This document shows positions 10,304-18,903 of a stretch of 19,115 nucleotides of DNA, piece after piece. Position 1 is the first letter of the stretch, and each line of letters opens with the position of its first letter. The stretch spans positions 12,245-31,359 of the forward strand of contig QKYT01001036.1 in NCBI GenBank assembly GCA_003550305.1. The letters run 5' to 3'. Both the position numbers and the translations under genes were made by a program. Origin of the DNA: Glomus cerebriforme (lineage: Eukaryota > Glomeromycota > Glomeromycetes > Glomerales > Glomeraceae). The notes beneath the pieces were generated by a model, which saw only the letters and a list, made by a program, of their open reading frames with translations, had not been told where the DNA came from and did not search any database.

Positions 10304-11139
10304 TATATTCCATTTATTACAAGTCTTACATATTATGAAGACCTTAATGAAACACTGCAAAAGCCACATCTTGAATCATGGTATGACATAAATATATGGT
10401 CACTTATCATCAATCACGTTCTCTATGATGTGATTAAAATGGAAATTGTCAGGTACATCTCCTGTAATTATTATAATTCTTAGTTGACTTTATAACTTAT
10501 TTTTTCACAGAAGGGAATCGTCAAGTATATCAGTCACGAGAAAAAACAGAAAGAGAGCATATATGCGTTGCTGAAAGCTAAAACGTAAAAAGATGGGATA
10601 TCAGATGGATGGAATATTCTGGATGTACATTGATGACGTTGAGTATGAAGCCATTGAAGTGGCCAAGAAGTTTTATGAAACCAAGTTGTTGACTGATGGG
10701 TATAAACTGGCGAAGGCTATGTATGATATCTTCATATACTTAAGTAAATAAGCCCGTTTGAAGAAATGAAAGTAAGGCAATTTGATAGTTGCTGGCATGC
10801 TTCACATGGGTAAGTAAAATAATGAGTCTGCAGTTTTTGGTAATTTGTCAAAATAAATTGATTTAATTTGAGTAGGCCTCAAATTGCAAGTTTTACAAAT
10901 GAATAGTCCTAAGGGATATGTGACAATATTAAAATGAGAGATGCTCCTTGAAGTGCCGATTACAGTTGAAAGAATAAAAGATCTTATCAGAATGTTGGCT
11001 ATTGTGTGAAGAATAAAGGTATGATTTATTTTCTGTATTTGTTAATTCATTAAAGAAATGCACTATTTGCTTATTACTTTCCATTTGCAAATAGAAAATG
11101 ATCATGAATTGTATGGAGACAGTGAACACAAGAATCTAA

Positions 11140-11668
11140 GATCAAACAGATTTTTTTGAGAAATAATGGACACAGATACTCCACCAATTATAATTATTGT
11201 TTCATGGTCTATTGATACAAATTGGGATCTGATAGATAAATAAAGTTTAATTGTAGGTCATTGATTATGGAGGTGTTACAAAATTATAATGTAATCAAAT
11301 AAAACTTTACTGCACCATTGTGATGTTACAACTTACAAATTATATTGTATGTATCAAAAAAAATATTACAATAAAATTCTTGGCAAGAAAATGGTGTGAA
11401 CAATTGTTCATACATACGTAATTTTTTATTTATTGATTGGAGTTAATATTTCTAGCAAATTTCCTAGATGTTAGTTATCAGAGTCATGATGTATTTTTGC
11501 CAATCATCATGATTTCATGACAGAAATTACATAATTTATTATTCAGTTAATGTAATGTGGTTTATCTTGAATAGTATTACATATTTTTGTGATAATTTAC
11601 CCTCCTTGAAACTTTAAGTGAGACGAACTCAAAGTTGGCCATATCATCATTCAAAAAAATACCATATA
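11140..11668. other. Spacer between the split gene and the second Tigger
   Basis: AT-rich sequence without a recognisable gene. It presumably includes the 3' UTR of the gene ending at 11139. Frames here are full of stops and show no familiar motif. Confidence 0.5.
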
Positions 11669-12049
11669 CAGTCATACCTCCATATAGTCACCTAATTGGT
11701 TCCACCAAATTTAGTGATTTTATAGAGGTGTGACTATGTAAAGATAACCTCTCTACAATTACCATCATATTAAAAATCATATGCGGTGACTATATATAAG
11801 ATTTTTCAATTTTTGGTTAGAAATTTTATTGTAAATGTTAATTAATATGTAAATTAATTTAAAGTTTAAAATAAAGTTATCAATATAAAATCAGTAATTA
11901 TTTATTAGTTAGTTAATTATTATTAAAATGTATTACATAAATGTTCGGTTATTAAATGTTACATTAATGCTAAAAAGAATATGAAAAGTTAAGCACATGA
12001 TACTTTTAAAGGCATAGCAATCAAATACTAAAAAATCTATGATCAATAC

Positions 12050-14190
12050 CTATCTTTGTGATTGTTGTTCGATCTGTTTGACAATCTTAAAGTACCTTTT
12101 AAAGAGGTTTACATCTTTTATTTGAAATTCGTCAATATTCTGTTGCTCAAAAAATGTAATTCAGATTTGTAAGAATTTAAGAATATCATCTGGAGAGACC
12201 AGAATTTCTTCTTCTTCAAAATCACTATTATCATCATCATCATATGTTTCCTCCTGTATCAGTCTTATAATATCATTTTTATTTAAAATATTCTCAGTTG
12301 GGATTTTCTCCTGATCTTGAAAAAAATCATTTAATGCATCTATTAATGAAATAGTTGAAAAGTTATCTATATCAAGCTCTTTGATCATTTGATCAATATC
12401 AGCTGTTTCATTATCTCTTGCTTCTTATTGGGTCTCTGATGCATTTTCTCTTTCTTCATCAGATAAAGAAAGTAAAATCCCTGTCTTTCTCCAACAATTC
12501 AAAACTGTTTTTTCAGACATATTATCCCATGATTCTGCAATATAATCAATTGCGTCCTTTATATTCATCTTTTTCTTATTTATATCCTTCCCCTTTTCAA
12601 ATATATTTAACATATGTTAGCAGTATTTTTTCTTGAAATAATTTTTGAAGCTTGCGATGATATCCGTGTCAAGCAGTTGGAGATGATTTGTGATATTGGG
12701 TAGTAGGAAAGTCACTTTAACATAAGTTAATTAGAACTAGGAGGTATCAGGCTGATGTCTATTTGATCTACCTATTAAACTACCATTACAATCGTCACAA
12801 TCCCTTGAAGCTCGACTTATTATAATTAAAATGTAAAAAATCATATTAGTTAGCATAAAGAAAAATTCATAGGATAAGCCTTACCAGATGTAGATGATTC
12901 ATTTTCATCGTTATCTTGATCATTCTCTAAGACTGGTGAATAATGCAGATTGAAATGCAATGGTACGTTATCAACTAAAAGCAAGATCTTTTTATTTTGC
13001 GCTCTGAAATGGCTATCCATTTCACAAAGAACCTTTTCAAAAATGGAAGAGTTCATCCATGCTTTAGGATTACCCTGATAATACACAGGAAGTCGTTCTA
13101 AGGTAACCTTTGAAAGTAGACTCAGATGCTTTGAATTGCTGATTACTTATAGTTTTAGATTGTCAGTTCCTATCACATTAATACTAAGAAGAACCGTAAC
13201 TCAAGTTTTATCTTTTTTTTGACCAGGAACTGGTTTCATTGATAACATTTGACTTGGAGACATCTGGTAAAAAAGTCCCTATGTTTTTAAAAAAAATATA
13301 TATAAGTATACTCTATTGTTGTAACAACTAAATTATACTTTAATATAAATAAAAATATGTTAATTAGGGTCATGACATATATTACCTAATATTAGTTTCA
13401 TAAGAGGTCCTACCCCCTTTTCCTAGGTAAGATTTTTTTAACTAATAATATTTAAATATATATATAGTATTAATTTTGACCAATAAAAATGCATAATTTT
13501 GTGTCACATAAGATTTTGTTTTACCTCTCACTTCCTAAATTATTACCTAATAAATGTCACGCTTCTTATGAGTTATACTCTACTATAAATTATTATATGA
13601 AACACACCATTATCAATTTCATAAAATCTCTCACAATACTCTTATAAAAGAAATCTTACCATTTTGTCAATATTATAAATGCGATCAAGTATATATCAGT
13701 TTAAAATTGATTGCAACTTTGTTCTTTCTTCCAGAAGAGAAGCTAAAGACGCACTTTCCGCTTCTCTATATATATAGAACTTATAAATGTTATTACGATT
13801 TTTAAATTTATGTAACTAGCCATTGAAAAAAACCAAGTCTTTTTCTTGAATATTAAAAGCTTCTGCAAAGATTTTAGCTTTTTTCTTTATTAATAATTCT
13901 ATTAATATAACAATACCAGCTGTCACATTTTCTATCCATAGACTCATTACACATTCAAGAACTGAAAATTTAACTTTTTTATGCCTAAAGGTTTGAGCAG
14001 TATCTTCTGCATTTATGGCTTTTCATTTGTCACTTTGTGATAATATCTTTAATATCATGCTTCTGTCAATCTTTAAGTTAAGATACTTTTTATTAAAGTG
14101 GTTTGCAATATCTACGTGTCATTTACTTTCATTTGCTTTTGCTTACTCACAAATTTGATGTTTTACATTATCACTTATAGTTGAATGGCG
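12050..14190 (-). pseudogene. Tigger transposase of copy 2, inactivated by nonsense codons
   Basis: Read leftward from about 14190, one frame gives an HTH (HSTISDNVKHQICE, NHFNKKYLNLKIDRSMILKI), then FRHKKVKFSVLECVMSLW. The DDE domain keeps three Asp: NIDKMG (13668-13666), LLLVDNVPLH (12972-12970) and LQLLDTDI (12670-12668). An intron with donor 13659 and acceptor 13279 joins KM to GLFYQMSPSQM in phase 0. It is 381 nt long because a MITE sits inside it. A second intron starts at 12884. The tail is acidic (EETYDDDDNSDFEEEE) and ends at TAG 12052-12050. Stops include TGA after SDK, TAG after FFNG, TAA after ASETQ and TGA after KFLQI, each at a place where Trp, Gln or Arg would suit. The true start codon is unclear; CAG|CGCC near 14190 may itself be a splice site. 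Confidence 0.8.
13367..13565. mobile_element. PIF/Harbinger-like MITE, copy A, nested in the Tigger intron
   Basis: The 199-bp unit begins GGGTCATGACATATATTACC and ends with the inverted counterpart (reverse complement GAAGCGTGACATTTATTAGG). It is flanked by TTA (13364-13366 and 13566-13568). A three-base TTA/TAA duplication is typical of PIF/Harbinger elements. An inverted copy about 90% alike lies at 17504-17697. It has no coding capacity. Confidence 0.8.
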
Positions 14191-14480
14191 CTGTTTTAAT
14201 TAGGATCTAATAAGAAATATAACAAAGAGCGTATTTTTTTTTGTGATTAATTAATCATTTGCTGCAGATTTATATGATTTAATATGTTACAAATTGATCT
14301 GATGATCAAGTGTGTAACAAACTTAATCATTTTGATGTACCAATTAAATCATGTGATTATAAGAGGTTTATTTATTAATAAACATAATATGTACGTTTGG
14401 AACTTTTAAGTGATAATAATTATAAGTGATATGGAGGTAATTTAATAGTATTAAAACTATTAAACTATTTCACAAAAATG
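14191..14480. other. Right subterminal non-coding part of Tigger copy 2
   Basis: Sequence between the traceable transposase N-terminus and the right TIR. No reading frame stands out. It would hold the transposase promoter and any first exon, which I could not identify. Confidence 0.4.
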
Positions 14481-14609
14481 GGTGCTTATAAAGAGGTGTG
14501 ACTATATAGAATGTGATTATATGAAGATATAACTGTATATACATTACAAATAGTGATGCTCAAACTGATAATATCATCTGTGATCACAAAAAAAAACAAT
14601 TACTGACTA

Positions 14610-14857
14610 GAGGTTGGAACCGGATTTAAAAAATAAATCCAGTTTTATTTTAACTTATAATATATCCGGTTCTTTCAAATCCTTCAGATTTATATTCGGT
14701 TTTATTCAGTTTTCCTTCGGTTATCCAGATATAATAAATCCGGTTTCCTTTGTTTCATCTGAATTTATTATATTCAGTTTCCTTCGATATTCAGATTTAA
14801 ATCCAAATCGAAGGAAACCGGATTTAAATCTGAATGTCAGATATCAGTTCTAACCAC
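14610..14857. mobile_element. 248-bp MITE rich in nested ACCGGATTT palindromes
   Basis: The ends GAGGTTGGAACCGGAT and (reverse complement of right end) GTGGTTAGAACTGATA are inverted, with TA at 14608-14609 and 14858-14859. The interior is a series of AATCCGGTTTCCTT/AAGGAAACCGGATT words, including a perfect 16-bp inverted repeat ATTCAGATTTAAATCC (14789-14804) against 14820-14835. An open frame crossing it is low-complexity and not a gene. Confidence 0.65.
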
Positions 14858-14885
14858 TATCACTGGCTATGAATTGAACTGACTA

Positions 14886-15037
14886 TAGATGTTGTCCAAA
14901 TTATTTTGGGATATTATAAATATAATTTGAAATATACAAATTTATTTGGTTTATATGTAATTTACTAAGTAAAATGCCAAAATAATTTGGAATTTTACTA
15001 TATGTCCAAATTGATTTCGGAATTTGGGTGGCATCTA
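14886..15037. mobile_element. 152-bp miniature inverted-repeat element
   Basis: The left end TAGATGTTGTCCAAATT and the right end (reverse complement TAGATGCCACCCAAATT) match at 13 of 17 positions, and TA borders both sides (14884-14885, 15038-15039). An internal perfect 15-bp inverted repeat, TCCAAATTATTTTGG (14895-14909 against 14977-14991), lets the whole element fold. No coding capacity. Confidence 0.6.
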
Positions 15038-15046
15038 TAGAACTGA

Positions 15047-15238
15047 TTTAAAGTGTTTCGTCAGTACCTACTCAACTATAATAAAAAAACTTTTAAGAAA
15101 TTCATGCAAGATGTAGAAGAAGAATATAAGGAGTGGATTAATGCAAATAAGAAATTGCGATATGAAGTTAAGGATCTAAAGATGCAGATACAAGAGGCGA
15201 AAAAAGAGGTGGCATCTATAAAGTCAGATTCTCATTAA
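15047..15238 (+). CDS. Short coiled-coil reading frame, possibly a terminal exon
   Basis: Sixty-odd codons from 15047 to TAA at 15236-15238. The sequence is highly charged and heptad-like (NYNKKTFKKFMQDVEEEY, WINANKKLRYEVKDLKMQ, EAKKEVASIKSDSH), predicting a continuous helix after about residue 15. There is no ATG at the 5' end (first ATG inside is Met of FMQDV), and AG dinucleotides at 15039-15040, 15052-15053 and 15064 could be splice acceptors. It could be the last exon of a gene whose upstream part was displaced by the adjacent MITEs. Composition is more protein-like than its surroundings, but function is unknown. Confidence 0.4.
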   Translation, partial: FKVFRQYLLNYNKKTFKKFMQDVEEEYKEWINANKKLRYEVKDLKMQIQEAKKEVASIKSDSH

Positions 15239-15515
15239 GAAATAGTATATTCTAACCAATACTTATTCTATACAAATATTTGCAAGACACAGTTAAATCA
15301 AAAACAATAAATTTATGCTCATATAAATACTTATTAATAATCTTAATTATACTATGCTAGTTATTAGTATATTATTTTTGGATAGTTAAAGTAATTTTGA
15401 GAAATGTATATTGAACTGATATTATAATGACACCCTTTGATGAAATAAAAAATAATTTTCTCTTGTATTTTTTTTGGATTAGCACATACTTTCTCAAATA
15501 TAACTACTATACCTA
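15239..15515. other. AT-rich spacer
   Basis: Nothing recognisable: no open frame, no repeat beyond A/T runs. Confidence 0.5.
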
Positions 15516-15752
15516 GGGTTCCTCAAACTCGAATCAAATCAAATATGAAGCCAATTTGAATTTGAATCAAATCAGGTTCGAATCAAATTTAAATCAAATA
15601 TCAAATATTTGTCGAATTGACCAATCAAATTAAAGAATTTTTGAATCAAATCAAATCAAATTTGAATCAAATCAAAAAAAAGCTGATTTGAATTTGCAAA
15701 TTTAAATCAAATTCAAATCGAATGTCAAATGTCAAATCAAATTGCGTATCCC
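15516..15752. mobile_element. AATCAAATC-rich array, probable MITE
   Basis: The segment is built almost wholly of AATCAAATC/GATTTGAATT words on both strands, so it is strongly self-complementary. The boundaries CTAGGGTTCC on the left and GGATACGC-type sequence on the right (reverse complement TTAGGGATACGC) share TAGGG next to TA (15514-15515 and 15753-15754), suggesting short TIRs with a TA duplication. The termini are poorly matched beyond the first bases. Confidence 0.45.
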
Positions 15753-16054
15753 TAACTGTACTTTTGTCTAGAGAAAATAAATTTATCTTAAAAATTTTAT
15801 TAGACTTTATAATCCAAAATAAAATATTTTTACAATATGACTTTGGGTTATTTGTAATTATCTGATATGCTGATTTAAGATACATATATTTTAACTTTTT
15901 AAATTGGTAGCCAATAAGTAGTAAATTATTATTCTTAATATTTCAAGATCCTTTTTTTTTTTATTAAACATTCAATAAAGCTTATTTCTGAGTATAAGAT
16001 TTTAGTTTTTCCTAAATTAGTATAGCCAGAGATTAGAAGTATGAAAAGTCATTA
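15753..16054. other. AT-rich spacer
   Basis: No gene or decayed frame recognised between the preceding array and the long decayed frame starting near 16055. Confidence 0.45.
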
Positions 16055-18335
16055 AAAAACACTAGAATTAGTATTATATTTTTGGGCATCTTTAATCTCA
16101 TTAATATGATATATAAACATTTTAACCAATTCAAGCTTTTTTATTTTTATGTCAAACTAAATATTATTAATAATATACTAGAAATTTTAGCGATTTCAGA
16201 CACCCAAAATTATGTGAACTTTCAAGAGTTAAATTTTGCTTCATTCAAGAATTCTTTCTCAATTAGCATATTCCTAATATAAAAAAAAAGGTCACATGTA
16301 TAAAACACTTTGATAAGATATATTATACCTTGATCTTTACATATATTCTGCTTCTTCTGATTATGCAATTTTTGTGTTTTTAAATTTTTACTATTTATAT
16401 GATATAAACAATTATAATGATAGTACTAGGATCTCTAGTATGAAAGCAAGACACAATTCTTTATTATAACCATTCAAATGCAATTTATCTAAGAACTTAG
16501 ATTTATATGATAGGAATTTTTTATCTAGCAGATCCTTAAAAATATATTAGCATTTTCTTTCTTCTATATGATAGTATAAGGGATATTATTTGAATTTTTT
16601 TACTACAAACTTTAATGAATATTTCCACTGGTATATACCATTTTTGCAAGATTACAGATTTACCCAATTCTTCCTAGGTATTGATCATCATATCTTTTGG
16701 TATAATTAATAGCTTGTTATTAATAAAAGAAGCATAAACAAAATATATGAATAATATGTTTTGAAAAAAATACTTGACCTTTTTTGGGGCAGCTATTAAT
16801 ATGAGTTCTTTTCACACAAATTTACATGATAAAGCATATTTTTCATTAAGATAATATAAAACTGGTTTATTCTTTATAATAACAACTTTTCAGAATTTAT
16901 GAAAATTTGGATTAAAGGTAAAATCAGTTATTCATCTTTGATTTTTCATATTCTTTTTTTATTTTACATTAGTAAAAAGATAACAGACAATATACTTTTC
17001 AGCAAAATTAAAAAGCCATTGTCAAAATATTTTATCATAAGCAAAATCAATTATAACAGTCATAATTTTTACTAATAAAACATGTGAATTACGTCAAATT
17101 ATTTCTTTATGTTATGTCAGTTATAATTCAAAAAAATCTATTTCGTAAAAAAGTATAATAAATAGTATCATCTTTCTCTAATGCAATAGTTTTCACAAAC
17201 TCAAGTTTTCATTTCTCTAATCTTGGTTTCCAAATGAAACATATGAGATAGTTATTTAAGTATATGTCTAACCCATACTCTTATTAATTCAGAATTGGAA
17301 AATATTGATTTAATAGTATACTGAATCTTATATAGAATTTTTAAGGATATCTGATTGAAACGCTTTACAAAAGCAAGTCCTCTATAATTATATGGATTAA
17401 TTACTTGAATTATAATTGCATTAGTTAGAAAGTTTTATCCATAAATTCATAACCTTTATTATATTGTAAAAGCTTTAGCCATATTAATGAATTATTTTGA
17501 TTAGAGACGTGACATTTATTAGGTAATATTTTAGGGATTGGGGAGATAAAACAAAATCTTATATGACACAAAATTATGCATTTTTATTGGTCAAAATTAA
17601 TACTATATATATATTTAAATATTATTGGTTGAAAAAATCTTACCTGGGGGGTAGGATCTCTTATGAAACTAATATTAGGTAATATATGTTATGGCCCTTA
17701 TTATATATTCTTTTAAATGCTTTAGTAACCTCAGAATTTTTCTTTAATCTAAGGGGGACTAAAGCCTTATATCTGAAGGTGCAGTCTATTATATTAAGCA
17801 CTGCTTTATACTTTTTATCTCTATAGTATCATAAGTAAAAAATAGTATATCATACTGGTATATACAATTGGGATGTGTTATTCATCCATAGCTGACTTTA
17901 GGAATGTATTTTGAAAAAATTTTATTGGTTTAGTATGACTTTTGATTTTCTAAAAAATCTTTGCATTTACTTAAGCGAAATCAATATCCTTTTTTTCTAT
18001 ATACATCTTTTATTTTAAACATTTTTAGTAAGGATTTAGGATTAGAACAATATCTGGTTGAATAATAATATATATCATGCAATATAATATTTTTTTCAAT
18101 TCTCTGAATCTTATCGAAATCTATCACAATTTGTGGTTAGCTTATTCTAATTCTCTTTTATAATTACAAAAAAGAATGGCATTTTAGAGATCTCATTCAA
18201 GATAAAGAAAAACATGGAAAAAATATAAAGCTAAGCTAGAGAAGTAGAATTATCATTTTCTAATAAATTGCAAATAGAAGTGAATATTAATCATTAGAAT
18301 AAAAAAGAATTAATTAACTGAAATAGGATTATACC
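16055..18335 (+). pseudogene. Long decayed reading frame, probable LINE (non-LTR retrotransposon) relic
   Basis: Three collinear frames can be followed. At 16082-16282 GIFNLINMI...LEILAISDT resembles the opening of an endonuclease/exonuclease/phosphatase domain (G-x-x-N..., ILxISET-type motif). After a slip at a nine-A run (about 16282) a frame follows with KGHMYKTL, DILYLDLYIYSASSDYAIF, FHWYIPFLQDYRF, LDLFWGSY, KIWIKGKISYSSLIFHIL and ITDNILFSKIKKPLSKYF, up to the MITE at 17504. Beyond it another frame reads RGTKALYLKVQSIIL, YNWDVLFIHS, FYWFSMTFDFLKNLCIYL and LEISFKIKKNMEKI, to about 18330. Stops are numerous but fall where Gln, Arg or Trp codons fit, which is why I regard this as former coding sequence. 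I could not find the reverse-transcriptase YxDD box, so the LINE assignment rests on the endonuclease-like start and length. Another mobile element or host gene remains possible. Confidence 0.45.
17504..17697. mobile_element. PIF/Harbinger-like MITE, copy B (inverted relative to copy A)
   Basis: The 194-bp unit GAGACGTGACATTTATTAGG ... ATATGTTATGGCCC is the reverse complement of 13367-13565 with few differences. It is flanked by TTA (17501-17503 and 17698-17700). It interrupts the decayed frame at 16055-18335. It shares with copy A the core around TGGTCAAAATTAATACTATA. Confidence 0.8.
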
Positions 18336-18360
18336 TAATGTAAGTAGAAGCTGTTTATGA

Positions 18361-18485
18361 CTAAATAATATAATTATATTATTTAATTATAAATAACTTA
18401 AATTAAGTTATTTAGTAACTAAATAATATAATTATATTATTTAATTATAAATAACTTAAATTAAGTTATTTAGTAACTAAATAAT
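18361..18485. repeat. 58-bp palindromic tandem repeat, two copies plus a fragment
   Basis: CTAAATAATATAATTATATT begins at 18361, 18419 and (diverging after CTAAATAAT) 18477, exactly 58 bp apart. The two full copies are identical. Each contains a 22-bp perfect palindrome centred on AATT and a second stem-loop, ATAACTTAA-A-TTAAGTTAT, so single strands would form two hairpins per unit. Confidence 0.85.
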
Positions 18486-18504
18486 CTAGATATAACTAAC
18501 ACAG

Positions 18505-18903
18505 GTCGAATCATTGTCAATCGGTCACCAATCGGGCATATGCCTGATTGATGCCGATCAATGTCCGATTAGCACCCGATTGGTGTCTATTTGGCTAATC
18601 GGTTAAATAATTTTCAACCGGTCATCAATTGGCATATGCCGATTGATAATCGGTCAGACCAACTGATCATAAATCGGCCATATGACCAATTGATGACTGG
18701 TTGGAATATGTAACAGATTGGTGAAATTGTCCATCAATCGGCTACATATCCAACTGGTCATCAATTGGGAATATGGCCAATTTATGATCAGTTAGTCTGA
18801 CCGATTATCAATCGGCATATGCCAATTGATGACCGGTTGAAATATGTAGCTGATTGATGNCTATTTGGTCAATNGGCTATATATTCCAATCGGTCATCAG
18901 TAA
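18505..18903. repeat. Array of CAATCGGCATATGCCGATTG-like palindromes with a 230-bp inverted repeat
   Basis: About eight variants of CAATCGGCATATGCCGATTG separated by GATGACCGGTTG-type spacers. The part 18612-18842 is one large inverted repeat: TTCAACCGGTCATCAATTGG at 18613 is the exact complement of the end at 18841, and pairing continues with few mismatches towards a centre near 18727. Two Ns fall at 18860 and 18874. Non-coding. Confidence 0.8.

Larger units (their letters stand above)
6375..11139 (+). pseudogene. Multi-exon host gene of an uncharacterised family, split by a Tigger insertion
   Basis: Start at ATG 6375 (MSIHKYFERSSSKW). Introns: 7079-7153, 7246-7322, 7639-7702, 10453-10510, 10810-10875 and 11019-11094, all GT...AG, 58-77 nt, with consistent phases. 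Last codons end at TAA 11137-11139. Segments in order: a basic NLS-like stretch (PTKKRRKL, about 7025), an acidic stretch (SEEDDDSDY), a conserved core (HKWVLSSGRCVEDTLFEHC, HSWVIDLDDREAESLF, EWNEIQRAVKKLPEVD), then after the transposon LQKPHLESWYDINIWSLI, ESSSISVTRKNRKRA and GMLHMGLKLQVLQMNSPKGY. I know the style from lineage-specific Glomeromycotina families; no function can be assigned. The NLS plus acidic region suggest a nuclear protein. Damage: TAA at 6456, TGA at 6814 and 10572, several more downstream, frameshifts near 6998 and 7820, and the insertion at 7872-10303. Excision leaving one TA rejoins ...DLMTY and IPFITS in frame. Confidence 0.65.
11669..14535 (-). mobile_element. Second Tigger/pogo-type transposon (copy 2), opposite orientation
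   Basis: The left end CAGTCATACCTCCATATAGT pairs with the right end (reverse complement CAGTTATATCTTCATATAAT). TA duplications lie at 11667-11668 and 14536-14537. Length is 2867 bp. Subterminal AGAGGTGTGACTAT words occur at both ends (about 11735 and 14490). TIRs differ from copy 1, so this is another subfamily. The transposase is on the minus strand, and a 199-bp MITE is nested within it. Confidence 0.85.

Noticed and set aside
10929..11129. Minus-strand open frame
   Set aside because: Opposite the last two exons of the split gene, which align in phase with each other.
12418..12636. Plus-strand open frame across Tigger copy 2
   Set aside because: Antisense shadow of the transposase C-terminal exon on the minus strand, which has recognisable motifs.
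14614..14853. 79-codon open frame
   Set aside because: Falls entirely within the TIR element 14610-14857 and is a product of its repeated ATCCGGTTT words.
15667..15885. Minus-strand open frame
   Set aside because: Half of it is the AATCAAATC array translated; no protein-like remainder.
18505..18903. Possible CRISPR array
   Set aside because: Repeats are variable in length and sequence, spacers are themselves related, and the organism appears eukaryotic; a palindromic tandem array explains it.
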